A stretch of DNA of 64,000 nucleotides from Paenibacillus illinoisensis NBRC 15959 (GTDB lineage: Bacteria > Bacillota > Bacilli > Paenibacillales > Paenibacillaceae), in the NCBI RefSeq assembly GCF_004000925.1, contig NZ_BIME01000004.1, positions 372,001 through 436,000 of the forward strand, written 5' to 3'. The notes beneath the pieces are model-generated. The model was given only the letters and a program-made list of their open reading frames with translations, was not told where the DNA came from and made no database searches. Both the position numbers and the translations under genes were made by a program. How positions within the stretch are numbered: position 1 is the first letter of the stretch; the number at the start of each line of letters is the position of its first letter. Positions 9,049 through 17,130 of the stretch are shown in pieces.

Positions 9049-9855
9049 ATGCCTAATACGGCAACATTGCAGCGTGAAGCTGCCGTTAATGTGTACCGAA
9101 GTGTAGAACAGGGATTGAAGGATACGGGTGCCGGAACTTGCGGCTTAATGTTCATCCATTGCGGAGGTGTACAGGCCCAGCCGGAGCAGCAGGTCAGGAA
9201 CTATCTGGAGCAAACGAGTGAGTTCGCCTTCCAGCTGTGGAAGGATGGGGCAACCCAGACGCTTGCGGTCCTGCTGCCTGGTTTGACGCTGAACGAAGTC
9301 CACTATGAAGGGCTTCGCATCAAGCATGAGCTGCAGGAGACGGTTCCTGGAGCCGAGCCGCAGATTACGCTGGCGAGCTTCAAGGATAGTGAGCGTCCTT
9401 CTCAGGCGACGATTCAGCACATGGCTGAATCCGCGAAGCTGGTTGACCCTGAGGAGATTCATATCTACACGCTGGACAATACGGCGGACGAGCCGGGCAG
9501 AATTTTGATCGTGGATAACGATCCAACGGTTCGCGAGTTCCTGCAGCTCCGCCTGAAAATGCAAGGTTATGAGACGTATGAAGCTGTAGATGGACTGGCT
9601 GCACTTGAATTGATTGAGAAGGTGTCACCTGATCTGGTGCTGACCGAATTGAATCTGTATGGCATTGACGGCCTGCCGTTCATTCACCATATTCAGAACC
9701 TGGATGTCGAGCAGCCGCCGAAGATTGTTGTGCTGACCGAGCAGCGTGTCGAACAGACGATCAGCCAATGCTTCCGCAGCGGTGTGGACGATTATATGAC
9801 CAAACCTTTCTCCCCTGTGGAGCTGGATGCACGTATTCGTCGCTGCCTGCACTAA
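9049..9855 (+). CDS. Degenerate GGDEF domain fused to a pseudo-receiver domain
   Basis: The N-terminal ~145 residues follow the GGDEF fold: CGLMFIH, then LAVLLPGLTLNEVHYEGLRI, which matches the 'FAVLLPG-x-S' strand just after the signature. The signature itself reads DGATQT, so catalysis is lost, and no RxxD inhibitory site is apparent. The C-terminal ~115 residues form a receiver domain (ILIVDNDPTVREFLQLRL). The conserved Thr (VVLT) and Lys (MTKPF) are kept, but the phospho-acceptor Asp is Glu (PDLVLTELN, codon 9646-9648), and one Asp of the metal-binding pair is Asn. No DNA-binding domain follows. The ATG at 9049 is chosen (AGAAGGGTGG 8 nt before); a GTG at 9037 is possible. A regulatory, non-catalytic role in the polysaccharide cluster is inferred. 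Confidence 0.78.
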   Translation: MPNTATLQREAAVNVYRSVEQGLKDTGAGTCGLMFIHCGGVQAQPEQQVRNYLEQTSEFAFQLWKDGATQTLAVLLPGLTLNEVHYEGLRIKHELQETVPGAEPQITLASFKDSERPSQATIQHMAESAKLVDPEEIHIYTLDNTADEPGRILIVDNDPTVREFLQLRLKMQGYETYEAVDGLAALELIEKVSPDLVLTELNLYGIDGLPFIHHIQNLDVEQPPKIVVLTEQRVEQTISQCFRSGVDDYMTKPFSPVELDARIRRCLH

Positions 9856-9918
9856 TAAGATGATCAACCGAAACGGAATTACGGAACATTACAAATACAT
9901 TAACCTGGAGGGAATATC

Positions 9919-11286
9919 ATGGAGAATCAACAATTCCATACTTTACTGAATGCCATTGAAAACAAAGAAGCGGTGCTCGGCGTGGTCGGGCTCGGTTACG
10001 TAGGACTTCCACTTGCCGTGGAAATGGTGAATCAAGGCTTTACGGTAATCGGTATTGACCTGGATGCGTCCAAGGTCGACAGTATCTATAATGGGGATTC
10101 CTATATTCACGATATCTCGTCCGAGGAATTGAAAAAAGTGATGCAAACAGGCCGCTTCCAGCCTACAACGGATTACAGCATGCTGCGCGTCATTGATGCC
10201 TTGAGCATCTGCGTGCCAACACCGCTCAGTGAGAACCAGGATCCGGATACATCCTACATCGAGACTGTAGTGGATCAGATCAAACTGCACATGAAACCGG
10301 GCATGCTGATTACACTGGAGAGTACAACCTATCCGGGTACAACTGAGGAATTGATTCAGCAAAAGCTGGACAAAATCGGACACGAAGCTGGCAAGGACTA
10401 CTTCCTCTGCTTCTCGCCTGAACGAGTGGACCCGTCCAACGGACGTTTCACCACGTACAATACGCCGAAAGTTATCGGGGGGACCACAGAAGCTTGCCTG
10501 AAACTCGGAACGGCGCTGTATAGCAAGTATGTACAAACGGTTGTACCGGTATCTTCGCCAAAAGTGGCAGAGATGTCCAAATTGCTGGAAAATACGTTCC
10601 GCAGCGTAAACATTGCGTTTGTAAATGAAATGGCAATGATGTGTGACCGCATGGGCATCGACATCTGGGAAGTCATTGATGCAGCGGCGACGAAGCCTTT
10701 CGGATTCATGCCGTTCTACCCAGGCCCAGGCATCGGCGGTCACTGCATTCCGCTTGATCCAATGTATCTGTCCTGGAAAGCGAAAGGGTTCCGCTTCTAC
10801 AGCAAATTTATCGAGCTGGCACAATCGACCAATGACAACATGCCGTACTATGTGCTGAACAAAACATCAACCATTTTGAACGAGTACGCGAAATCTGTTC
10901 GGAACTCCAACATCCTGCTGCTCGGCATGTCGTACAAGCCGAATATTGCAGACCTGCGTGAGTCACCGGGACTCGAAGTATATGAACTGTTCAAGGAAAG
11001 CGGAGCGAATGTCAGCTACTTCGATCCATATGCCGATTCCTTCCGTGACAAGCATGACGATACGGTGTACAGCGAAGCATTCAACCTGGAGCAATTCAAG
11101 AAATATGACTGCATCGTGCTGATTACCAACCACAGAGATCTGCCATACAGCGATATTGCCGATTTGGGTGTGCCAATTCTGGATACACGCAATGCGTTCC
11201 GGACATACACACAGCCGCACATCTACAAAATTGGACACTCGGTTCAGCATCCTGTGCTGGAACCAAGTGAAGCGTTGCTCGTCTGA
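9919..11286 (+). CDS. UDP-N-acetylhexosamine dehydrogenase (WbpA/WecC/TviB type)
   Basis: This nucleotide-sugar 6-dehydrogenase oxidises a UDP-sugar to its uronate with two NAD+. GVVGLGYVGLPLA at ~22-34 is the Rossmann NAD loop. LESTTYPGTTEE and SPERVDPSNG follow, and the catalytic Cys lies in GPGIGGHCIPLDP at about residue 270. The GGHCIPLDP form is typical of UDP-GlcNAc/ManNAc dehydrogenases, whereas UDP-glucose dehydrogenases usually read GGSCFPKD. The product is therefore more likely UDP-GlcNAcA or UDP-ManNAcA than UDP-glucuronate. At 455 residues it is slightly longer than most. A ribosome binding site (CTGGAGGG) precedes the ATG. It supplies an acidic sugar donor to the GT2 enzyme two genes upstream. 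Confidence 0.88.
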   Translation: MENQQFHTLLNAIENKEAVLGVVGLGYVGLPLAVEMVNQGFTVIGIDLDASKVDSIYNGDSYIHDISSEELKKVMQTGRFQPTTDYSMLRVIDALSICVPTPLSENQDPDTSYIETVVDQIKLHMKPGMLITLESTTYPGTTEELIQQKLDKIGHEAGKDYFLCFSPERVDPSNGRFTTYNTPKVIGGTTEACLKLGTALYSKYVQTVVPVSSPKVAEMSKLLENTFRSVNIAFVNEMAMMCDRMGIDIWEVIDAAATKPFGFMPFYPGPGIGGHCIPLDPMYLSWKAKGFRFYSKFIELAQSTNDNMPYYVLNKTSTILNEYAKSVRNSNILLLGMSYKPNIADLRESPGLEVYELFKESGANVSYFDPYADSFRDKHDDTVYSEAFNLEQFKKYDCIVLITNHRDLPYSDIADLGVPILDTRNAFRTYTQPHIYKIGHSVQHPVLEPSEALLV

Positions 11287-11294
11287 GAAACAAC

Positions 11295-12218
11295 ATGATT
11301 CGCTGGGGCAGGATGTCGGTGAGGACAAAATGGGCTCTGCTCGCGCTGACCTTTTGTTTGCTGCTGTTGCCCTGGCTGTTCAAATGGTTCTCGGCAGAGG
11401 AGAAAAAAGCGACCTGGCTGTGGGATGCTTCCATCATCGCAGAACAGACCCCGGATATCATCTCCTTCTCCAAGGAGCAGGGTGTTGATGTCATTTTCCT
11501 TCAGATACAGGATGAGGTATCGGATGATACGTATCGCAAATTCATTGCTTCTGCCCGGCAGGCAGAGATCCAGGTACATGCCCTGAATGGTCATGCGGAC
11601 TGGGCCTACAGGGACAAACAGGAAGAGGGACTCGCTTTCATTGAGCGCATTCGTGCGTATAATGCCGCTTCGGCAAAAAATGAGCGTTTCGAAGGCATTC
11701 AGCTGGATGTGGAGCCCTACCAACTGCAGCGCTGGGAGAATGAGCAGGACAGCGTCATTGCAGAGTGGAGTGACAACATGAAGGCCTGGACGAAAGCTGG
11801 TAAGGATGCGGGACTCTATATGAGTGCAGCCATACCGTTCTGGCTGGATGCCCGTCAGGCAACCGAAGGCGGAGGAACGTTCAGTAGGTGGGTCATTTCC
11901 CACTTTGATGCCGTTGCGATCATGGCTTACCGGGATAGTGGTCAGCAGATGTACGACCTGTCGAAGGAAGAGCTGGATGAGGCGGATGAACTGCATAAGG
12001 ACGTATGGATTGGAGCGGAGCTTGCCGATACACATGAGGGTGAGCATCTGACCTTTTTCGGGAAATCCATAAGCAATATGGATGAAGAGATCGCCAGGGT
12101 GTTTGACCTGGCCGGATCTCATTCCTCCTTTGCTGGAGTCGCTGTGCATCATTATGAAGCGTGGTATGCGAAGGAAAACGGACTTCCCCTGGCTCGCAAG
12201 AGTGATGAGGAGAAATAA
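11295..12218 (+). CDS. Membrane-anchored glycosidase-like TIM-barrel protein
   Basis: The 307-residue protein has one N-terminal membrane helix (about residues 12-30, WALLALTFCLLLLPWLF) and an extracellular body. FEGIQLDVEPYQL around residue 135 resembles the end of the D-x-x-D-x-D-x-E active-site strand of GH18-like barrels (here Q-L-D-V-E). DAVAIMAYRD and FAGVAVHHYEAW also fit late barrel strands. A hydrolase or carbohydrate-binding relative of GH18 is the best guess. It starts 8 bp after the dehydrogenase stop, so it belongs to the polysaccharide operon, which ends here at a strong terminator. ATG 11313 is an alternative start. Together with the first gene it makes two anchored glycosidase-like proteins bracketing the cluster. 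Confidence 0.65.
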   Translation: MIRWGRMSVRTKWALLALTFCLLLLPWLFKWFSAEEKKATWLWDASIIAEQTPDIISFSKEQGVDVIFLQIQDEVSDDTYRKFIASARQAEIQVHALNGHADWAYRDKQEEGLAFIERIRAYNAASAKNERFEGIQLDVEPYQLQRWENEQDSVIAEWSDNMKAWTKAGKDAGLYMSAAIPFWLDARQATEGGGTFSRWVISHFDAVAIMAYRDSGQQMYDLSKEELDEADELHKDVWIGAELADTHEGEHLTFFGKSISNMDEEIARVFDLAGSHSSFAGVAVHHYEAWYAKENGLPLARKSDEEK

Positions 12219-12245
12219 CGGACAGTATGGGAAAAGCAGGATAGC

Positions 12246-12284
12246 AAAAAGGCAAGTTTCCGGTGAATGGAGACTTGCCTTTTT
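12246..12284 (+). terminator. Terminator of the polysaccharide cluster
   Basis: The arms AAAAAGGCAAGT and ACTTGCCTTTTT form a 12-bp stem followed by CTTTTTATTT. It lies between convergent genes and may serve both. Confidence 0.85.
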
Positions 12285-12320
12285 CTTTTTATTTGCTTTT
12301 TGCCGCGCTGGACTTGGCAA

Positions 12321-13193
12321 TCAGCTTTTACCGTTTTCGCTTGTCCGGTACCGATTGGGCGGCAGACCCACCTGTTTTTTGAACGCTTTGGAGAAGGAAA
12401 ATAAATCCGGATAACCGACCGAATGAGCTACTTCCGTCAAGGTCAAAGGGGTTTGGACGAGCAGGCGCTTGGCCTGGTCCATTTTGAGCTGCTGGATGTA
12501 TTGCACCGGAGACAACCCGTACGCTTTACGAAATTGTTTGGCAAAATGGGTTCGGTCCACCCCCGCATGAGCAGATACGCCCTCTACCGTGATCCCTCCG
12601 GCAAAATGGATATCCATGTATTCCTTCCCTTTTTGCAGCCAGGGGATAGCCGCATCCGGCTGCAGTCCCTTGGCGGCAGAGGAACGAGAAACGCGATCAA
12701 ACAGACCGAGAAACCGGGTGAGTCGTCCCAGGTCACTTGCTCCCCCCTGAGGTCTGCGAACTTCCTCCATAAAAGCACGCATTCCACTAGCCGTCTCCGG
12801 AGTCAGTATAGCGGAACGATGAGGAGCATCTGGCGTAAGTCCAAGCCGCGAGAGAAGTTCGGTTGCATGGGTACCATCAAAGGCGATAAAGATCTTCTGG
12901 AGCGGCTCCTTGGGATCAGTCCAATACTCATGAGTGACATGCGGAAACAGACAGAATGCATCCCGGGCCCTAAGGGGATACTGTTGTCCGTTCTGTATAA
13001 AAGTACCCTCTCCCTCGAGGACAAACAGCAGGTAATGATAAGGTGTTGTACGAGGGCCGATATGATAATTGTTCTTGGCGATATTGCGTCCAATTCGTAT
13101 TGGCCAGGCTCCACCAGCTTTCTCGAATTCGGACGGAGTAAAAAAAATAATATCCAAAAACTCGTGGTGGTCCTCCTTCATGCTCTCCGTCAT
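12321..13193 (-). CDS. AraC-family transcriptional regulator
   Basis: The N-terminal half is a cupin-like sensor (YHYLLFVLEGEGTFIQNGQQYPL, DAFCLFPHVTHEYW). The C-terminal ~100 residues hold the two helix-turn-helix motifs of AraC proteins: ITVEGVSAHAGVDRTHFAKQF and LTEVAHSVGYPDLFSFSKAFK, ending in VGLPPNRYR. This suggests a sugar-responsive activator. The ATG at 13193 is chosen because AGAGGTG lies 6 nt before it; GTG 13202 is also in frame. It converges on the polysaccharide cluster and diverges from the ssuD-like operon, so it could control that operon through the shared 500-bp region. Its target is not shown by the sequence. Confidence 0.9.
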   Translation of the reverse strand: MTESMKEDHHEFLDIIFFTPSEFEKAGGAWPIRIGRNIAKNNYHIGPRTTPYHYLLFVLEGEGTFIQNGQQYPLRARDAFCLFPHVTHEYWTDPKEPLQKIFIAFDGTHATELLSRLGLTPDAPHRSAILTPETASGMRAFMEEVRRPQGGASDLGRLTRFLGLFDRVSRSSAAKGLQPDAAIPWLQKGKEYMDIHFAGGITVEGVSAHAGVDRTHFAKQFRKAYGLSPVQYIQQLKMDQAKRLLVQTPLTLTEVAHSVGYPDLFSFSKAFKKQVGLPPNRYRTSENGKS

Positions 13194-13354
13194 CAGGAAC
13201 ACCTCTTTAAAATAAGTTTAATTTCAATATCTATCTGTGAGTTAATATAATATACCCTATTATACAGGTGGGTTTTGTACATATTCAAGAACAGGATGAC
13301 TTATTCCTGTAAGATGACCACAAAATGACAAAATAAAATTGTCGTAAAATGACA

Positions 13355-13383
13355 TTGATCACAGACAAATCAATTGATATGAT
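13355..13383 (+). promoter_or_regulatory. Predicted sigma-A promoter of the ssuD-like operon
   Basis: TTGATC (13355-13360) and TATGAT (13378-13383) are separated by 17 bp. The predicted start near 13390 falls on the inverted repeat described next. Confidence 0.6.
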
Positions 13384-13387
13384 GACC

Positions 13388-13419
13388 ATACCTATTAAAC
13401 CAAGTTAATTAATCGGTAT
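13388..13419. promoter_or_regulatory. Inverted repeat at the predicted start point (operator candidate)
   Basis: Arms ATACC-t-ATTAA and TTAAT-taatc-GGTAT flank ACCAAG, a broken dyad directly downstream of the -10 element. The position fits a repressor site. Confidence 0.4.
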
Positions 13420-13515
13420 TCGAATGCTTCTTACAAATTACAATTAGAAAATAAGGCGCAATCTTAAAATCCGTTTTTGATAAGTGTAAAAGTAGTGGAG
13501 GGGACGAAATCGATT

Positions 13516-13603
13516 CTGGAGAAGTGTAACGCTCGCCTTTATCCCGGGATTTTCCCCTTGAGAAAGGGATGCAAAAAAATCCGGGGATAACAGCGATCGG
13601 AAG
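13516..13603 (+). repeat. Dispersed structured repeat, copy A
   Basis: First of three ~88-nt copies (others at 32117 and 49453). It starts CTGGAGAAG and ends GATAACAGCGATCGGAAG. The arm TTATCCCGGGATTTT pairs with AAAATCCGGGGATAA with one mismatch, around an inner CCCCTT/AAGGG hairpin. It lies in the leader of the ssuD-like operon, 89 bp before the start codon. Confidence 0.8.
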
Positions 13604-13692
13604 ACGATTCGTTACCGGAACGGCTACTTCGCAGCTGTTAGTTTTATTTTTGAAATGGGACTTTATTTATCAACAGAGAGGAATGACCTTAT

Positions 13693-14895
13693 ATGAGTGA
13701 ACACGAAGAACTGAAATTCGGATGGTTTTTGCCAACGGCTGGAGACGGAAAATATGTTGGGGTCGCCCCGGAACGGGAACCGAGCCTGGATTATTTGATA
13801 CAGGTAGCACAAACGGCCGAAACGGCAGGATTTGAATTCGTATTGATCCCGACCGGTGGGGCATGTCTGGATGCTTGGGTCGTCGGTTCGGCAGTAATGA
13901 GTCACACTCAAACACTTCGTCCTCTCGTGGCCATTCGACCAGGCCTGGTTACACCGGTGCTCGCCGCACGGATGGGAGCTGCACTAGATCAACTCTCTGG
14001 TGGACGTGCCATGATTAATGTCGTGACGGGTAGCTCGGTCCGAGATCTGGAGGAACTGGGAGATCCGCTGGCGCATGCCCATGACGAACGTTACGTACGG
14101 GCGAGCGAGTACATGGAAGTGATGAAGCGTTCGTGGACACAATCGACCGGACTCAACCTGACCGAGTTTGCCGGAAGTGGTTCCAAAGCGAACGCCGAAG
14201 CATCCAGCGATGATAATTCGGAGTTTAATGGTCAGTATTACAACTTTAAGGGTCCGGTAGGCATGCCGGAAACGGTCCAGAAGCCCTACCCTCCATTTTA
14301 TCTGGGGGGAAGTTCACCCATTGCCAAAAGAGTGGCTGTAGAGCATGCGGATACGTTCCTCATGTGGGGTGAACCGCACGACTGGATTCAGGAACAGATT
14401 GAGGAGATCGAAGTGATCCGCGAACAGGTGAAACATGAAACAGGACAGGATCGCCAGTTGCGTTACGGAATGCGGGCACAGGTACTTATTCGGGATACCG
14501 AGGAAGAAGCTTGGGCAGCAGCGTGGGAGATTATTAGCAAAGTTCCCCCTGAAGCCATTGAGAAAGCGAAAGCGGCTTTTGCTGAGACAGACGCCACCAA
14601 CCAGCGCAGACAGAATGAGCTCCGTGAATTGTCCGAGAAACAGCAATTCGTTGTAGGGCCCAACTTGTGGACAGGTTTGTCCGTTGTCCGTTCAGGCGGG
14701 GCAATCCTCATCGTGGGCACATCAGAACAAGTTGCTGAGCGTCTGATGGAATACGCGGATCTCGGCGTGACCACATTCATATTGTCAGGCTATCCACATC
14801 TGGAAGAAGCCGAAATATTTGGCGAGAAAGTAATGCCGATCATTCGCAGCAAGTGGAGTGCGAGAAATGTGAAGCATCAGCTTAGCAGCAATTAA
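13693..14895 (+). CDS. ssuD: FMNH2-dependent alkanesulfonate monooxygenase-like protein
   Basis: This is a luciferase-like (LLM class) flavin monooxygenase closely resembling SsuD, which cleaves C-S bonds of sulfonates to aldehyde and sulfite. Diagnostic stretches are KFGWFLPTAGDGKY, FVLIPTGGACLDAW, GGRAMINVVTGSS, PPFYLGGSSPIAKR, PNLWTGLSVVRSGGA and FILSGYPHLEEAE near the C-terminus. At 400 residues it is about 20 longer than E. coli SsuD; an insertion rich in Ser, Ala and Asp lies at about 155-178. The ATG at 13693 follows AGAGAGGAATGACC. Unlike the usual ssu operon, the next genes encode a sugar-type importer rather than SsuABC, so the substrate may be a sulfonated sugar. No flavin reductase is visible nearby. 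Confidence 0.85.
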   Translation: MSEHEELKFGWFLPTAGDGKYVGVAPEREPSLDYLIQVAQTAETAGFEFVLIPTGGACLDAWVVGSAVMSHTQTLRPLVAIRPGLVTPVLAARMGAALDQLSGGRAMINVVTGSSVRDLEELGDPLAHAHDERYVRASEYMEVMKRSWTQSTGLNLTEFAGSGSKANAEASSDDNSEFNGQYYNFKGPVGMPETVQKPYPPFYLGGSSPIAKRVAVEHADTFLMWGEPHDWIQEQIEEIEVIREQVKHETGQDRQLRYGMRAQVLIRDTEEEAWAAAWEIISKVPPEAIEKAKAAFAETDATNQRRQNELRELSEKQQFVVGPNLWTGLSVVRSGGAILIVGTSEQVAERLMEYADLGVTTFILSGYPHLEEAEIFGEKVMPIIRSKWSARNVKHQLSSN

Positions 14896-14939
14896 TTCAA
14901 TTATCACCTAATTCAACATTACTCAGGAGGTCGTCTTTC

Positions 14940-16214
14940 ATGAGAAAAAATAAAAAATTCATCCTTCCCCTGGTCAGTATGCTGGTCATGTCCTTGCTGC
15001 TGTCCGCTTGTGGGGGCGGGGATAACTCTGCAGCAGGCGAGAACGGTTCCTCCGGTTCAGGCAAAGTCACCATTAGCTTCATGCACTGGCGCGGTGAAGA
15101 TGCTGAAGCGCTGAACAAAACCATTGATGCATTTGAAAAGGAAAACCCGAACATTCATGTGGAGATGCAGACGCTCCCTTCAGACCAGTATCAATCCACA
15201 GTACAATCCAAAATCAGTGATGGTTCGGTAGGGGATGTATTTGCCTCCTTCCCGGGTGCACAATTCGATGCTTTTACCAAAGCCGGATTGTTCACGGACC
15301 TGACAGGATCATCTTTTCTCTCTGCCTATAACTCCAAGCTGATCGAGGCAGGCCAGCTGGATGGCAAGCAATATGCCATTCCGTATCAGCTCGTATACAA
15401 CGATCCAATTTATAATGTGAAGCTGTTTGAAAAATACGGTCTGACACCGCCGAAGGACTGGGACAGTTTCCTGGCGCTCTGCCAGACACTGAAAGATAAC
15501 GGAATTATCCCGATTGCCTTTGCGGGAGCGGACATTGGTCCAGGGCAGTTCATGAACACCATGGTGATGAATAATGCACCAAGTGACGACATTTTTACCA
15601 AAGTGGAAGCAGGCGAGGCGAAACTGACAGATGAGTTCTGGGTGAAAACACTCACGCAAATTAAGGAGCTGAACGATAAAGGCTACTTCCAGCAGGATGC
15701 ACTGGGTACCAAGGACCCGGCGGCAGGAGCGCTGTTCATTCAAGAGAAGGCAGCCATGCTTGCAAGTGGTTCCTATCAGCTCGCTCAGAACAAGCTGCAA
15801 AATCCGAATTTGGAGCAAAAGCTGCTTGCACCTATTACCGTAAGTGCAGATCAGGCAAAGTATGAAGGGGTTCATACCACGACGTTCATGCTTGCGGTAA
15901 ACAGCAAGTCCAAACATCCGGAAGAAGCGAAGAAATTTATCGAGTTTCTGAGCAAACCCGAAGTGGCTGGAGCGTATGCCAACCAGACGGGTCAGAACGT
16001 AACCGTAAATGACGTGAAGTATGATTCTGCCGAACTCCAGGTTGCAGGGGAGTGGGCAAACAAAAAGACCGTGTTCCAGCCACGGTTCACCATTCTGAAC
16101 GGAGATAATCAGAAGGCAGTCACCAACTCCATTCAGGCTGTGCTTAGCGGTACTTCTCCTGAAGAAGCTGCGCAGCAGGCACAAGCGATCATCGATCAGC
16201 ATATCGGGAAATAA
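14940..16214 (+). CDS. Extracellular solute-binding lipoprotein, sugar ABC importer (family 1)
   Basis: A signal peptide with a lipobox ends at LLLSAC (lipidated Cys at about residue 24), followed by a Gly/Ser linker. The mature part has the family-1 fold features: ISFMHWRGEDAEALNKTIDAF, LPSDQYQSTVQSKI, YAIPYQLVYNDPIYNVKLFEKYGL and EAKKFIEFLSKPEVAGAYA. Such proteins bind mono- or oligosaccharides for CUT1 importers. AGGAGG precedes the start. The stop is 3 bp before the first permease gene. Its location after an SsuD-like enzyme is unusual and suggests a sulfur-bearing ligand, which is inference. Confidence 0.92.
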   Translation: MRKNKKFILPLVSMLVMSLLLSACGGGDNSAAGENGSSGSGKVTISFMHWRGEDAEALNKTIDAFEKENPNIHVEMQTLPSDQYQSTVQSKISDGSVGDVFASFPGAQFDAFTKAGLFTDLTGSSFLSAYNSKLIEAGQLDGKQYAIPYQLVYNDPIYNVKLFEKYGLTPPKDWDSFLALCQTLKDNGIIPIAFAGADIGPGQFMNTMVMNNAPSDDIFTKVEAGEAKLTDEFWVKTLTQIKELNDKGYFQQDALGTKDPAAGALFIQEKAAMLASGSYQLAQNKLQNPNLEQKLLAPITVSADQAKYEGVHTTTFMLAVNSKSKHPEEAKKFIEFLSKPEVAGAYANQTGQNVTVNDVKYDSAELQVAGEWANKKTVFQPRFTILNGDNQKAVTNSIQAVLSGTSPEEAAQQAQAIIDQHIGK

Positions 16215-16217
16215 GTC

Positions 16218-17090
16218 ATGAAGAATCGTATTCAGCTATCCCTGTTTCTGTTACCCGGGTTGCTGCTGTACGTGGGACTGTTCGTATTTCCTACATTGAC
16301 GGGGCTGTTCTACTCCTTTACGGATTGGGACGGGGTATCCCCGTCGTATGCGTTTGTAGGGCTGGATAATTATAAGGACAGTCTCAGCAGCATCGTCTTT
16401 CGCAAGGCTTTTGGCAATAACGTTGAATTCATGCTCACGGTGGTTATTGCCCAAACCTTTATTTCACTTGTGCTGGCATTACTGCTCGTCCGAAACACCA
16501 AAACGCGGATTGTACTTCGCGCCCTGTATTTTCTCCCGGCCATTTTGTCCTCCGTATCGGTTGGGTTGATCTGGGCTTTCATGTATGATCCATCCATTGG
16601 ATTGATCAACTATGGGTTAAACGGGGCAGGTATGGAGAGTCTTGCACGCAACTGGATCGGTGATCCCAAAATTGCAATCTACTCCATTGCAGCCGTGCAG
16701 GTCTGGGCTCATGCCGGGCAAATGATGATTGTGTTTATCGCTGGCCTGCAAGGTATTCCGGCTGAACTGTATGAGGCCGCCCGAATGGACGGTGGCAGCA
16801 AATGGCAGGTATTCCGTACGGTGACCTGGCCGCTGCTTGCCCCTTCGGCTACGATTGTCGTTGCCTATACAACGATCCAATCGTTTAAGGCATTTGATCT
16901 TATTTTCACCATGACGGACGGAGGCCCGAACTACGCAACTGAAATTTTGACGACGTATATCTATCATACCGCCTTTGGCAGCTATTCATTTGGCCTCGCT
17001 TCTGCGGGTTCGATGATCTTCCTGGTTCTGCTGGCCTTGCTGACGTTTGTGCAGTTCAAGGCACTGCGTGCCGACCGGGTAAGCTATTGA
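16218..17090 (+). CDS. CUT1 sugar ABC permease (MalF type)
   Basis: This is a 290-residue inner-membrane permease with about six hydrophobic spans. The ABC coupling loop ELYEAARMDGGSKWQVFRTV matches the EAA motif, and the N-terminal LFVFPTLTGLFYSFTDWDGV is typical of MalF-like partners. It starts 3 bp after the binding-protein stop. No ATPase is encoded in the operon, so a shared MsmX-type ATPase would be needed, which is common for CUT1 importers in Bacillales. Confidence 0.92.
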   Translation: MKNRIQLSLFLLPGLLLYVGLFVFPTLTGLFYSFTDWDGVSPSYAFVGLDNYKDSLSSIVFRKAFGNNVEFMLTVVIAQTFISLVLALLLVRNTKTRIVLRALYFLPAILSSVSVGLIWAFMYDPSIGLINYGLNGAGMESLARNWIGDPKIAIYSIAAVQVWAHAGQMMIVFIAGLQGIPAELYEAARMDGGSKWQVFRTVTWPLLAPSATIVVAYTTIQSFKAFDLIFTMTDGGPNYATEILTTYIYHTAFGSYSFGLASAGSMIFLVLLALLTFVQFKALRADRVSY

Positions 17091-17130
17091 TGCCGGAACG
17101 TGCTTACACAAGAGGCAGAAGGGAGTTCAC

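Larger units (their letters stand above)
13194..13692. other. Divergent regulatory region between the AraC gene and the ssuD-like operon
   Basis: About 500 bp without a gene. From the left it holds the AT-rich promoter area of the AraC gene, two AAAATGACA direct repeats 24 bp apart (13322, 13346), a sigma-A-like promoter, an inverted repeat at the predicted transcript start, and repeat element copy A. The ssuD-like transcript would have an untranslated leader of about 300 nt. Confidence 0.6.

Noticed and set aside
9943..10824. Open frame (293 codons) on the minus strand of the UDP-HexNAc dehydrogenase gene
   Set aside because: It is a shadow of a gene with intact Rossmann and catalytic motifs.
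12423..13250. Open frame on the + strand across the AraC gene
   Set aside because: The minus-strand AraC protein has both helix-turn-helix motifs; the + strand peptide matches nothing.
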